Shown: in pieces, positions 1-9,281 of the stretch
How the letters are laid out: every line of letters starts with the position of its first letter
Numbering within the stretch: the first letter of the stretch is position 1
Source of the DNA: Kistimonas scapharcae
GTDB taxonomy: Bacteria; Pseudomonadota; Gammaproteobacteria; Pseudomonadales; Endozoicomonadaceae
Length of the DNA stretch: 64,000 bases
Direction of reading: 5' to 3'
Assembly: GCF_039540975.1 (NCBI RefSeq)
Contig: NZ_BAABFL010000480.1
Coordinates: forward strand, 1 to 64,000
Translations under genes and position numbers: made by a program
Notes under the pieces: model-generated
Told to the model about the DNA's origin: nothing
What the model saw: only the letters and a program-made list of their open reading frames with translations
Databases searched by the model: none

Positions 1-100
1 CGGGTCATTGATTACTCACTGACCACCCCCTGTTTAAGTTGGAAATTTCAGAAGAGGCGACAACTATGCTGGCACAGGGGGCACTGCCATTCGCCAAAAG

Positions 101-1018
101 TTGAATGAGGATTTGGAAGCAGCTTTTCCTAAAAAGCCCCTGAATCTATTGAGAGTCAGTAGTGATCCTGCCATCACTCAAGCCTGGGAAGATATAAGTA
201 TGACAAGCTCTGGCAGCGCACCACAATTACGGCACCCGAGAAAAAAAACTAAGAGCCTCAAGCAAGCTGAATTTTTAACACCAGAGGAAAAGCATTCTCT
301 ATATCCTTCAGTACGACGTGTAGAGGAAATGACATCAACAGAAGCGCCTTCATCTGCTCATAGCGACCCTGAAATTTATTACCCCTACGATACGGGTCTT
401 ATACACTTCCGAAACACAATATCCCCAAATTTTTTAGGTAAATATTCACTTCGTGCTCCAGTCCTAAATCTACAAGAACGAGCACCAAGTCTGGATTTGA
501 ATGCTGCATATTCCAAAAGAAAAAAATCTAAGGTTGATTCTTATGGCGCAGAGAGCAAATCTAAGCTGGGCTTCCCCTCATCACTGTCGTTGTTTCCTGA
601 GTTTAGCAGCGAAACAGAATCATCAGGAGATTCACATTCAGCTGACAAAGAAACTTCGATGGGTACCATCGAGGCTAAAACACGAAAAAACCCAGCCACT
701 AGCCATGAACGCATCCTCGATGAACCTAAGCATGAAGGGAGTAAATCTCCTGACCATGAACCATCTGAATTATTAACCGAGGCAGCAGCACCCTTACCCA
801 AAGCAAGCTTTCAAAGAAAACAGATGAAAGTGTTTGCTTATGATGAATCATTAACACCTTCTCCAAGACTTTCTCCGATGGGTAGCGATAATGAAAGAAA
901 CGGCAGCAGCTCACCCGACGGGCTCTCCCCTTTTGAAATCGAAGAAAGTAATAGGGAGCAAACCCTAGAGGGTATTTCAGAATCTGAAGAATCAAAAAGT
1001 GACACAGAGGAAATATAA
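101..1018 (+). CDS. Ser/Glu-rich hypothetical protein, start uncertain
   Basis: No family recognised. The 305-residue product is rich in Ser, Pro, Lys and Glu, has no signal peptide or membrane segment, and ends in a very acidic Ser/Glu tail; it looks largely disordered. The TTG at 101 has no good ribosome-binding site. An ATG at 66 does have one (AGAGG at 53-57), but its frame ends at 102-104. Adding one G to the GGGGG run at 77-81 would join the ATG to this frame, so the 5' end may carry a one-base loss, or a programmed -1 shift. The gene is AT-richer than tolC and shares with the orphans at 6650 and 52679 an effector-like look and the absence of operon partners. A secreted effector is only a guess. 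Confidence 0.5.
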   Translation: MNEDLEAAFPKKPLNLLRVSSDPAITQAWEDISMTSSGSAPQLRHPRKKTKSLKQAEFLTPEEKHSLYPSVRRVEEMTSTEAPSSAHSDPEIYYPYDTGLIHFRNTISPNFLGKYSLRAPVLNLQERAPSLDLNAAYSKRKKSKVDSYGAESKSKLGFPSSLSLFPEFSSETESSGDSHSADKETSMGTIEAKTRKNPATSHERILDEPKHEGSKSPDHEPSELLTEAAAPLPKASFQRKQMKVFAYDESLTPSPRLSPMGSDNERNGSSSPDGLSPFEIEESNREQTLEGISESEESKSDTEEI

Positions 1019-1041
1019 TGGAATTTTCATAGTGATAAAAA

Positions 1042-1066
1042 AACCTGCCATAACATCTGGCAGGTT
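1042..1066. terminator. Bidirectional rho-independent terminator
   Basis: Perfect 9-bp stem AACCTGCCA / TGGCAGGTT with a 7-nt loop, followed by T's on the plus strand and by T's (A's on plus) on the minus strand. It lies between the convergent Ser-rich gene and tolC and can serve both. Confidence 0.9.
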
Positions 1067-1094
1067 TTTTTATATTTAAGTTTTCCAGTAAAGG

Positions 1095-2498
1095 TTATCC
1101 AGTACAAACCGGCACAGTCATGCCCTCTTCCGGATTACCAGTCATCCACTCGTTAAGCGCCTGCAGGTCTTCCGGGCTCAGGGTGCCGGCAGTCTGCTTC
1201 AACTTCAGGGTGTTGATGATGAAGTCATACCGCGCATTGAAATAATCACGCTGTGCGGAATACAGCACTTGCTGAGCATTCAATACATCCACAATATTCC
1301 GGGTACCAACCTCATAACCACTTTCCGTCGCTTTCAACGCGCTACGCGCTGAAACGATACCCTGGCAACGAGCTTCAATGCGATCCACATCAGTATTCAC
1401 CGTACGATACAGGTTACGGGCATTCGTGGTGGTCTGACGCAGTGTCAGGTCCACAGTCTGCTGGGATTCTTCCAGACGGTAACCGGACTCACGCACCTTG
1501 GAGCTGGTCGCACCGCCGGAGAAGATCGGCATGCTCAGTTCCAGGCCGTAAACGGTATTGTTGCTCTTGCCGTTCCAGCCCAGTGTGGCATTCGCAGTGG
1601 ACGGGTCATTGATATGGCTATAGGTGGCCACAGCGTTCAGCGTCGGCGCATGACCAGACTTACTGACACGCAGCTGCTCTTCGGCCACATTCACGCCCTT
1701 ACGCGCGGCTTCCAGCGTCAGGTTCTGGGCGATGGCAGTATTCACCCACTCTTGCGCAATAGCAGGAACCGGGGTATTGACTGGCATCCGCTTATCCATC
1801 TGGGCAATCGCCGGTACGCCGACATTCGTTATGGTAGTCAGGTTTTCCAGTGCTACTTCCACATCATTGGTACCCTGGATGCGGGTAACGCGGGCCGCGT
1901 CATAAGCCGCCTTGGCTTCATACACGTCGGTCTCGGCGATCAGGCCGACTTCAAAGCGCTGGCGGGTCTGGTCCAGCTGTCGCTTAACCGCTTTTTCTTC
2001 GGCTTTTGCAGTGGCCAGGTTGTCCTGGGCACGCAGCACGTTGAAGTACGCTTCAGACACCCGCATGATCAGGTTCTGCTGCTCAACGCTGAACTGGATC
2101 CGCGCCTGCTCGCTCAGTGCTTCAGCGCGCTCAAAGTTAAACCAGGATTCCAGGTTGAACAACGGCTGACGCAGGGTGGCGGACCAGCCATGGGAATTCC
2201 AGTTATTGGTCCGGTCACCGGCTCCACCCACATTGGAAAGGGGGGTAGAAACCAGCTGGGAAGATCGGTTATCTGCCGTATTGGCAGACATGGAAATATT
2301 CGGCAGCAATGCTGCACGCCCCTGCGGTACCACTTCCGTGCTGGCTTTCCAAGACGCACGGGCCGCCGCCAGCTGGGCGTCATTCTTTAACGCAAGATCA
2401 TAAATTTCGAGCAGATCCATGGGCTGCTCTGCCTGAACGGTCATTGCGCATGTCAGCAACGTACCACTCAGGAGGGATAAAAAGCGCTTCGATACCAT
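1095..2498 (-). CDS. tolC: TolC family outer membrane efflux protein
   Basis: Outer-membrane channel of tripartite efflux pumps and type I secretion, acting as a trimer that spans the outer membrane and periplasm. The 467-residue product starts with a signal peptide (basic MVSKR, hydrophobic core, cleavage after VQA) followed by the duplicated coiled-coil/beta-strand OEP architecture; heptad-rich helices are visible around residues 140-220 and 350-440. Its length fits E. coli TolC-like proteins. It stands alone, without pump genes nearby, as is usual for a shared TolC. It converges on the terminator at 1042-1066 and is divergent from thiC across about 280 bp. Confidence 0.93.
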   Translation of the reverse strand: MVSKRFLSLLSGTLLTCAMTVQAEQPMDLLEIYDLALKNDAQLAAARASWKASTEVVPQGRAALLPNISMSANTADNRSSQLVSTPLSNVGGAGDRTNNWNSHGWSATLRQPLFNLESWFNFERAEALSEQARIQFSVEQQNLIMRVSEAYFNVLRAQDNLATAKAEEKAVKRQLDQTRQRFEVGLIAETDVYEAKAAYDAARVTRIQGTNDVEVALENLTTITNVGVPAIAQMDKRMPVNTPVPAIAQEWVNTAIAQNLTLEAARKGVNVAEEQLRVSKSGHAPTLNAVATYSHINDPSTANATLGWNGKSNNTVYGLELSMPIFSGGATSSKVRESGYRLEESQQTVDLTLRQTTTNARNLYRTVNTDVDRIEARCQGIVSARSALKATESGYEVGTRNIVDVLNAQQVLYSAQRDYFNARYDFIINTLKLKQTAGTLSPEDLQALNEWMTGNPEEGMTVPVCTG

Positions 2499-2778
2499 TA
2501 CCTGTTTCCTTTACTCTCCACAGGTGCTTTAACCTGCCCAACACGATTTGAACTACGCTTTGTGCTTCAAGCCGGTCAGCGCGTGCATACAGTGATAAAA
2601 GCGTGGATGTTAACAGATATGCGCCACAGATATCTGCGGAACCTGTAAAAAATGTTCACATCACTCGGACGGTGGCTATGTAGCTGGCACCATAGGTTGA
2701 CAACATCGGAAAATATGAATAAACCAGCCTGTTAGATTACTACAAGAACGTAACCACCACCCCGGGATAACTGACATA

Positions 2779-4656
2779 ATGAGTGATCTTCCGCGTTTCC
2801 TCAGCGAGTCCGCCCAGGCCGACCAGCAGGCCGTACAACCCTTCCCCAACTCACGGAAAGTGTACCTGACCGGCAGCCGGCCCGATATCCGCGTACCGGT
2901 GCGGGAGATCAGCCTGTCAGACACCGTGACAGAATCCGGCAGTGAGAAAAATGACCCGGTGCTGGTTTACGATACTTCCGGGCCCTATACCGACCCGGAT
3001 GTCGAAATCGATATTCGCAAGGGGCTCGCCCACCTGCGTAAACATTGGATAGAGGAACGGGAAGACACTGAGCAGCTGGCTGCCTTCACATCCGAATACG
3101 CCAACCGCAGCCTGCAAGACCCAAGACTGTCACACCTGCAGTTTGGTCTGATACGCACGCCACGCCGAGCCCTGCCCGGTCGCAATGTCACCCAACTTCA
3201 TTACGCCCGTAAGGGTATCATCACGCCGGAGATGGAGTTTGTCGCCATCCGTGAAAACATGAAACTGGAAGCATTGCGGGAACAGGGGCTTCTCGACAGC
3301 CAACACCCCGGCCAAGATTTCGGGGCCAGCATTCCTTCCGTAATTACGCCGGAATTTGTGCGCGATGAGATTGCCCGTGGTCGTGCCATCATCCCGAACA
3401 ACATCAATCATCCGGAAAGTGAACCGATGATCATCGGCCGTAACTTCCTCGTGAAAATTAACGCAAATATCGGTAACTCTGCCGTCACCTCTTCCATCGA
3501 AGAAGAAGTGGAAAAAATGACCTGGGCTTCCCGCTGGGGCGCGGATAACGTCATGGATTTATCGACAGGGGAAAACATCCATCAAACCCGTGAATGGATA
3601 CTGCGCAACTCGCCGGTCCCTATTGGCACTGTCCCGATTTATCAGGCGCTGGAAAAAGTGAATGGCGTCGCCGAGGCTCTGACGTGGGAGATATTCAGGG
3701 ATACCCTTATTGAACAGGCCGAACAGGGAGTCGATTACTTTACCATTCATGCCGGTGTCCTGTTGCGTTATGTTCCCATGACCGCCAAACGCCTGACCGG
3801 CATTGTCTCCCGCGGTGGTGCGATCATGGCCAAATGGTGCCTGGCGCATCATCAGGAAAACTTCCTGTATACCCATTTCGAAGAAATCTGCGAGATCATG
3901 AAAGCCTATGATGTCGCCTTTTCTCTGGGGGATGGACTACGTCCAGGCTCAATTAACGACGCCAATGATGAAGCCCAGTTTGCAGAGCTGGAAACATTGG
4001 GTGAGTTAACCAAAATTGCCTGGAAGCATGATGTTCAAACCATGATCGAAGGCCCCGGCCATGTCCCCATGCACATGATCAAGGTCAACATGGAAAAACA
4101 GCTGGCAGAGTGTGACGAAGCCCCCTTCTACACACTGGGTCCGCTGACAACCGATATTGCACCGGGTTATGACCATTTCACGTCAGGTATCGGTGCCGCG
4201 ATGATCGGCTGGTTTGGCTGCGCAATGCTGTGCTATGTCACCCCCAAGGAACATCTGGGCTTGCCGGATAAAGACGATGTCAAAGAAGGCCTGATTACCT
4301 ACAAGATTGCTGCTCACGCGGCCGACCTCGCAAAAGGTCATCCCGGGGCACAGGTACGCGATGATGCACTGTCCAAGGCCCGGTTCGAATTCCGCTGGGA
4401 AGACCAGTTCAACCTGGGGCTGGATCCGGATCGCGCCCGCGAATTCCACGATCAGACCTTGCCGCAGGAAGGTGCCAAGGTCGCGCACTTTTGTTCCATG
4501 TGTGGCCCGAAATTCTGTTCCATGAAAATCACCCATGAAGTACGGGACTATGCCGCCCAGAACAATCTTGACGTCAGCAAAGCGCTGGATTCCGGAATGA
4601 AGGAGCAAGCGGAAGCCTTCCGAGCCTCAGGCAGCGAGTTGTACAGCAAAGCGTAA
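2779..4656 (+). CDS. thiC: Phosphomethylpyrimidine synthase ThiC
   Basis: Radical-SAM enzyme that rearranges aminoimidazole ribotide into hydroxymethylpyrimidine phosphate, the pyrimidine half of thiamine. At 625 residues it is full length. The carboxy-terminal cluster motif is intact: C572-x2-C575-x4-C580 (CSMCGPKFC). The core carries the usual GTVPIYQA and EGPGHVPMH segments. It is a single-gene unit here, with no other thi gene adjacent. The 280-bp leader, shared with divergent tolC, lacks the conserved THI-box sequences expected of a TPP riboswitch, which is unusual for thiC. A perfect 16-bp inverted repeat follows the stop codon. Confidence 0.97.
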   Translation: MSDLPRFLSESAQADQQAVQPFPNSRKVYLTGSRPDIRVPVREISLSDTVTESGSEKNDPVLVYDTSGPYTDPDVEIDIRKGLAHLRKHWIEEREDTEQLAAFTSEYANRSLQDPRLSHLQFGLIRTPRRALPGRNVTQLHYARKGIITPEMEFVAIRENMKLEALREQGLLDSQHPGQDFGASIPSVITPEFVRDEIARGRAIIPNNINHPESEPMIIGRNFLVKINANIGNSAVTSSIEEEVEKMTWASRWGADNVMDLSTGENIHQTREWILRNSPVPIGTVPIYQALEKVNGVAEALTWEIFRDTLIEQAEQGVDYFTIHAGVLLRYVPMTAKRLTGIVSRGGAIMAKWCLAHHQENFLYTHFEEICEIMKAYDVAFSLGDGLRPGSINDANDEAQFAELETLGELTKIAWKHDVQTMIEGPGHVPMHMIKVNMEKQLAECDEAPFYTLGPLTTDIAPGYDHFTSGIGAAMIGWFGCAMLCYVTPKEHLGLPDKDDVKEGLITYKIAAHAADLAKGHPGAQVRDDALSKARFEFRWEDQFNLGLDPDRAREFHDQTLPQEGAKVAHFCSMCGPKFCSMKITHEVRDYAAQNNLDVSKALDSGMKEQAEAFRASGSELYSKA

Positions 4657-4672
4657 AAAACCTTTTTTGCCA

Positions 4673-4719
4673 TTGATTCTGTCAAATTTCCAAAAACTTT
4701 TTGAATTTGACAGAATCAA
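4673..4719. repeat. 16-bp perfect inverted repeat downstream of thiC
   Basis: Arms 4673-4688 and 4704-4719 (TTGATTCTGTCAAATT and its complement) are separated by 15 nt. It probably ends thiC transcription, but no T-run follows on either strand, so factor-dependent termination or 3'-end protection is equally possible. Confidence 0.6.
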
Positions 4720-4809
4720 AAACCCCTGTAATTAGCACAGCCGTGTTTTATTTCAATCCAAAAGTGATAGTTTCACCTGACTATACTTGACCTGAAAAAG
4801 ACATTATTC

Positions 4810-5313
4810 GTGCAGCGTAAATTGGACAACCAAGGACACAGGAGCGTAATCAGATTGGCAACCATAGGTCAGCTTTCACACCGCCGCAAACCTTACCAGG
4901 TGAATCTGGTGAGACAGCATGTGCTGTGCGAGATGAACTATGTTCGATTGATGAAGCTGATCGCCGGGAATGCTTCGGATGAGTGGATGATTGGTTTTTC
5001 TTTCCACGGGCAAACCTGTTCTGTCCATTTTCAGATCACCAGTCGCAGCCGTTACACCACCGTCATCGACATTACACAAGACAACCGGTTCAACTGGCTG
5101 CCCTGCCAGAAAATGCAGGTGCGCCTTTACCACGATGTCCGCATGGCCGAAGTCATCAGTTCCCAGCGCCAGCGTGACTTCAAACCCCGCTACAACTACC
5201 CCAACGCGCTGATGTACCATCCCGACGAAAAGGAGCAACTCAACCTGTTCCTGGCCGATTGGCTGGAACACTGTCTCAACAACGGTTACCTCTTCGAAAC
5301 GATTGAGCAATAA
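4810..5313 (+). CDS. yqiB: DUF1249 family protein YqiB
   Basis: A conserved gammaproteobacterial protein of unknown biochemical role. The family signature is clear: the LCEMNY-like opening, SRYTT, VRLYHD, AEV, YNYPN, and the carboxy-terminal FLADWLxxCL segment. As in E. coli, it lies directly upstream of cpdA. The product is 167 residues, somewhat longer than the usual 140 because of about 30 extra amino-terminal residues. The start is GTG; an internal start near the RRKPYQVNL segment would match the usual family length better, so the start is uncertain. Confidence 0.85.
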   Translation: MQRKLDNQGHRSVIRLATIGQLSHRRKPYQVNLVRQHVLCEMNYVRLMKLIAGNASDEWMIGFSFHGQTCSVHFQITSRSRYTTVIDITQDNRFNWLPCQKMQVRLYHDVRMAEVISSQRQRDFKPRYNYPNALMYHPDEKEQLNLFLADWLEHCLNNGYLFETIEQ

Positions 5314-5424
5314 CCCTGAAAATTCTTCTTCAGTACTGCCAAGAAATTAACAGATTCTGCTTATTATTTCGGGTAATCTTCCTTCCCGTAACGATACGAT
5401 TCACGCCTGAATGGAGAGTGAGGA

Positions 5425-6162
5425 TTGGGCAGGCACGGCGTCAGCAAAATCGTCCAAATAACTGACTGTCACCTGTTTGGTGATGCGGATGGCACCTTGC
5501 TTGGGATCAATACCCGCGACAGTCTCAATGCCGTGCTGGCGTTGGTCAAAACGCACAGCGCAGACGCTGATCTGGTCTTGGTGACCGGTGATATCTCTCA
5601 GGATGATTCAATCGCCTCTTATGCCTTCTGCCAGCATGCACTGGAAACACTCGGTATCCCCTTTGTGTGGCTGTACGGCAATCATGACGAGCCTGAGCGA
5701 CTGGCCCAAACGCCTTTTGCCGCCAACTTCCCTCAAGCGGTACAACTGGGTGACTGGCAGGTGCTGCTCCTACACAGCCAGATCACCGGCGCCATCCACG
5801 GCGAACTGGTTAACGGCGAACTGACCAGGCTGTCTGCGGCCCTGTCAGCCTCCCCTGATCGACCCACGCTGATCGTCACCCATCATCACCCCTTACCGGT
5901 CGGTAGCGAATGGATGGACGCGATAAACCTCAGAAATGGGCGACACCTGTTGGAATTACTGACCACGTCCCCACAGGTCAAACTGCTGATTCATGGCCAT
6001 ACTCATCAGGCTGCTGAAGTTCAGGCAAACGGCGTCACGGTGCTGGGAACCCCCTCAACGTGTGTCCAATTCCTTCCGGCCAGCCCTGATTTTGCAGCCG
6101 ACACCCGACAACCAGGCTATCGAGAAATCATCCTCGAGTCTGATGGCTGCTTCTCTAGCTAG
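5425..6162 (+). CDS. cpdA: 3',5'-cyclic-AMP phosphodiesterase CpdA
   Basis: Class III cAMP phosphodiesterase (calcineurin-like metallophosphoesterase) that hydrolyses cAMP to AMP and so tempers CRP signalling. All metal-binding motifs are present in order: TDCHLF, GDISQD, GNHDE, THHHP and HGHTH. The product is 245 residues with a TTG start, preceded by GAGTGAGGA. The yqiB-cpdA pairing is conserved. The last about 110 bp of the gene, and the sequence beyond it, are repeated in degenerate form at about 8715-8830 on the far side of the following orphan gene. Confidence 0.94.
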   Translation: MGRHGVSKIVQITDCHLFGDADGTLLGINTRDSLNAVLALVKTHSADADLVLVTGDISQDDSIASYAFCQHALETLGIPFVWLYGNHDEPERLAQTPFAANFPQAVQLGDWQVLLLHSQITGAIHGELVNGELTRLSAALSASPDRPTLIVTHHHPLPVGSEWMDAINLRNGRHLLELLTTSPQVKLLIHGHTHQAAEVQANGVTVLGTPSTCVQFLPASPDFAADTRQPGYREIILESDGCFSS

Positions 6163-6367
6163 ATTTACCGCCTAGCCCCAGGAACATTCCTGCCAGATCG
6201 TTCTGAAACGGGGTATTAGCGACCAAAGGGGTAACAGCACCTGCCTCATTATAGATCTGCACAATAAACCCTCTCACTTATATGCGAAAACTGCATTACG
6301 CCCTGGAACTTTCCCGCCAGAATATTGCCTAAAGTGGAAATAGGAGTTGTAAGAAAAGGGCGTCATC

Positions 6368-6612
6368 ATGGGACGATCCAAGTCTTGGGATAAAGAAAAC
6401 TAATGGAGCACATGGTTAAGCCGACCGTCTGGAACTGAAAAAGCACCAACCCGAGTTGCAATGCTCAAAGCGCAAGTGAGCCGAGAGCAACCACAATCAT
6501 ATTGAAAAAATTCGTTGAAAAAAGAAATTAAGAAAAGAGCTGAGTGACAAGCTGGAAAATGACGTTCTTGATTTCTTTGATGAGGGTGACCGGCAGCCAT
6601 CACTCATAAAAA
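6368..6612 (+). pseudogene. Decayed copy of the 80-aa acidic protein gene at 9021
   Basis: From ATGGGACGATCC onward this aligns throughout with the intact gene at 9021-9263, including the GGAACTGAAAAAGC, AAAGAAATTAAG and CTTGATTTCTTTGATGAGG blocks. It hits a TAA at codon 12 and contains further stops and indels. The region upstream (about 6290-6367, including a block reading AACTTTCCCGCCAG) also matches the sequence upstream of the intact gene, so this is the left copy of a larger duplication and not an isolated retro-copy. Confidence 0.85.
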
Positions 6613-6649
6613 AACAAAGTCAAACCATAAGTGACATGGAGAAGTGAAA

Positions 6650-8572
6650 ATGTCATTGACTAACCTCCCATCTAACCGCTACAAATTACGCTTTCTCGAC
6701 GCATCGTCTTTTGAACTAAATAGAAAAGAAGGTTCACGCCCATCAAAGTTATGGAAGGCGCTATGTAGTTTTTGTTTTGGCCGCACCGTAGAACTATCAG
6801 AGATACAGGAGCACCATCGCCGCTGTGGGAATAACACAATTCTCGGACGAACTATCATTCAAAGAAGAATCATTGAGAGAAGGATCACACCTATACAACC
6901 AGCAGCAACACCAGAGACGAGTTATCCCGAGCCCAAGACATCCACACGACCTACCGTCGTACCTCCCGCCAGCCCGGGTAACAACAACAATTCAACGACT
7001 ATACCCACTTCAGACTTCTTCATGGGGCTGGGCAAAAAGGGACATGACGATGCAGATATTGCTGGAAATGCTTCGACACCCATAGTCACACCAGCAACAA
7101 GTGTCACACAAGACCAGCACCCTCTGCAGAGTAGAAAAGCTTATATTCCGCCTGTTCCCGAAACCAGTAATCATGGTGGTAAATTTGTTTCAGATAGTAA
7201 TATAAGAGTACCATTCACGCATCAAAATATAGCCTTAACACCCGATGAGGTGTTTTCTTTGGGTGAAATCGCAGCAGACCATACTGAAATAGAGTCGCAA
7301 AGAAATGACTTTATTGATGAAGATGATTTAGAAGAATGGGAAACAACGCTAAAAGATGAAGAACTATTATTTGCAGATGCAATGCCTGAAAAGTTAGCAC
7401 AGTGCCTCGCCAACAAATTCAAGCATCAAAATCGAAGCATCGATAGCATTAGCCAACAAGAGTTTCAACACACTCTATCAGAGCTTGTACACGACATCAC
7501 AGATAAAGGAATAGACATTACATATACTGCAATTAAAGATCACGCAAGAGGAGTGATCGGAGAAAATACCCTAGTAGGCAATGGGCACACACTTTCAAAA
7601 CTGATGGAATTTGACTCCTATATTGATCATCAACGTCAAATAGAGTGTTTTGATAAAGTTATGCGTATTTATTTGCAAAAAACAGCCCCCCCTACTTACT
7701 GGAACCCAGCTATTCCTTTCTATAGAGGAGGTGAAGCACACGGAGAAAGAAAACATCAAAGAAATTTGCTCAAAGGTAAACTACCTTTTAAAAACAAACG
7801 TATCAACCGCAAACTACAAGTCTATGGCAATGGAATCTATGTTAGTAATGAAAGGCCTGTTGCAGACAGGTATGCCAGTAAAGCAGAACAACCGACCGTA
7901 GTTAAAATACACTGCGGTCAACATACACCCATACTTGACGTACGTGTTTTAAAGGATTTTGAAACAGCCGTATTGCAATCTATGAGTGAAGATGATCGAG
8001 AAACAACTCGAGGTTTAAGTTTCAAAGAATACTTCCAGAAATACTTTAAGCTACCTGTAATCCTTCAGGTTACTGACAATTATTTTTTATTCAAAAACCC
8101 TTCTTCTATCGAATCTGTTACCGTTATGCCGACTCATAGTAATGATCAAAATAGCTATGACATTTCCATACATCGATTAGATGGTGATAACAAAATCATC
8201 GGAAATCCAAAAAGCTTTTCAGAAGAGCATCTAACAGATGGCATTAACCTAGAGCACACAGAATACAAAGCACATGGTTACTGTGATGATAACGGCGCAC
8301 TAGAGCTTCCGGTTTTAAAATTTCAAGATAAACATGGAGTAACAAGACATGTAGCCAAACACCCTTTCAAACCCAAACCATATTGGGTAGTTAAACTAGA
8401 TCCGGCAACAATCAAAGAAGCGAAAAAACAGTTCATACTGGAACCCTCCGCAGAATTCTTAAAGAAAAGATACGAAACCAAACGGCAAGATATTGCGCAC
8501 CAAAGAAAAATGCAGGCTATGTTTTTGATGGAAAAAACCAGACAACTATTCATTACAAAGTTTAATGAATGA
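6650..8572 (+). CDS. Orphan protein with ADP-ribosyltransferase-like motif (candidate effector)
   Basis: Product of 640 residues. The ATG at 6650 is preferred over the GTG at 6644 because GGAG at 6638-6641 is spaced 8 nt from it. Residues 1-150 are basic and Pro/Ser/Thr-rich; the rest looks globular and charged. A central segment reads YRGGE (358-362), then GNGIYV (393-398) and a VADRYA stretch. That order, an Arg strand followed by a G-x-G-I-Y element, is what ADP-ribosyltransferase/PARP-like folds show; the third catalytic residue cannot be placed by eye. There is no signal peptide or membrane span. The gene is visibly AT-richer than its neighbours, has no operon partners, and sits between two copies of a chromosomal segment, all suggesting acquisition. 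A toxin or host-directed effector is inference. Confidence 0.65.
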   Translation: MSLTNLPSNRYKLRFLDASSFELNRKEGSRPSKLWKALCSFCFGRTVELSEIQEHHRRCGNNTILGRTIIQRRIIERRITPIQPAATPETSYPEPKTSTRPTVVPPASPGNNNNSTTIPTSDFFMGLGKKGHDDADIAGNASTPIVTPATSVTQDQHPLQSRKAYIPPVPETSNHGGKFVSDSNIRVPFTHQNIALTPDEVFSLGEIAADHTEIESQRNDFIDEDDLEEWETTLKDEELLFADAMPEKLAQCLANKFKHQNRSIDSISQQEFQHTLSELVHDITDKGIDITYTAIKDHARGVIGENTLVGNGHTLSKLMEFDSYIDHQRQIECFDKVMRIYLQKTAPPTYWNPAIPFYRGGEAHGERKHQRNLLKGKLPFKNKRINRKLQVYGNGIYVSNERPVADRYASKAEQPTVVKIHCGQHTPILDVRVLKDFETAVLQSMSEDDRETTRGLSFKEYFQKYFKLPVILQVTDNYFLFKNPSSIESVTVMPTHSNDQNSYDISIHRLDGDNKIIGNPKSFSEEHLTDGINLEHTEYKAHGYCDDNGALELPVLKFQDKHGVTRHVAKHPFKPKPYWVVKLDPATIKEAKKQFILEPSAEFLKKRYETKRQDIAHQRKMQAMFLMEKTRQLFITKFNE

Positions 8573-8714
8573 TGCTGAATCCAAGCAAAAGTCCAACAGA
8601 TACCAATTAGAGTCAGTTCGCTAATAACTTTAAGATGTGAAAATATAACTCCTTACACCTAATACCTGCCGAATAATCGCCATGTTATTGTTCAGATTGC
8701 TTATCCCATGCACT

Positions 8715-8830
8715 ATCAACGTGTTAGTGGTATTACGACCTCTTCCGTCCCCCCCAACTTTGCAGCTAACACCCTGCATTAGACTATCGGGAGCTTACCC
8801 GCTACCCCGAAGTCAGCTTCTCGAGCAATA
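8715..8830 (+). pseudogene. Degenerate remnant of the cpdA 3' end
   Basis: Short matches in collinear order link this stretch with the end of cpdA and just beyond: TCAACGTGT, TTCCG followed by TTTGCAGC and ACACCC, then CTATCG, CTTCTC, ATTTACC and GCCTAG. The reading frame is lost. It forms the left end of the second copy of the duplicated flank, and continues into sequence matching 6190-6367. Confidence 0.7.
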
Positions 8831-9020
8831 TTTACCTTTTGCCTAGGGGCGACGTCCCTCAGACTGCTCTGAAAGGTGGTATCGACTCCCCCTCTTAGCT
8901 AACATAGAGCGCCACAATAAGCCCTCTTCCGGATATGCGAAAACCGTATTACGCCGTGGAACTTTCCCGCCAGAATATTGCCTAAAGTGGAAATAGTAGC
9001 TGTAAGGAAAGGACGTAGTC

Positions 9021-9263
9021 ATGGGACGATCCAGGCCCTTGGATGAAGAAGACAATGAGGCACTTGGCTGGACGGATGGCCAGGAACTGAAAAAGCGTAA
9101 ATCCGAAGAACAACGCTCAAAACGCAAGCGATCCAAAAGCATTCACAAAGGTATTGAAAAATACTTTGAGAAAAAGAAATTAAGGGAAGAACTCGGTGAC
9201 GAGCTGGAAGACGATGACCTTGATTTCTTTGATGAGGATGACGATGACTGGTATCAACACTGA
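9021..9263 (+). CDS. Small highly charged protein, 80 aa
   Basis: A short soluble protein: MGRS start, a Lys/Arg-rich middle, then an IEKYFEKKKLREELGDEL segment and an Asp/Glu tail ending in DDDDWYQH. The layout (basic helix followed by LREELGD and acidic residues) resembles the small PA3496-type proteins of pseudomonads, but I am not certain of the match. SD-like AAGGAAAGGA precedes the ATG. A terminator follows at once. A dead second copy lies at 6368-6612, which shows that this copy is the one kept. Confidence 0.75.
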   Translation: MGRSRPLDEEDNEALGWTDGQELKKRKSEEQRSKRKRSKSIHKGIEKYFEKKKLREELGDELEDDDLDFFDEDDDDWYQH

Positions 9264-9281
9264 TTCCACTCTGTATCTATC

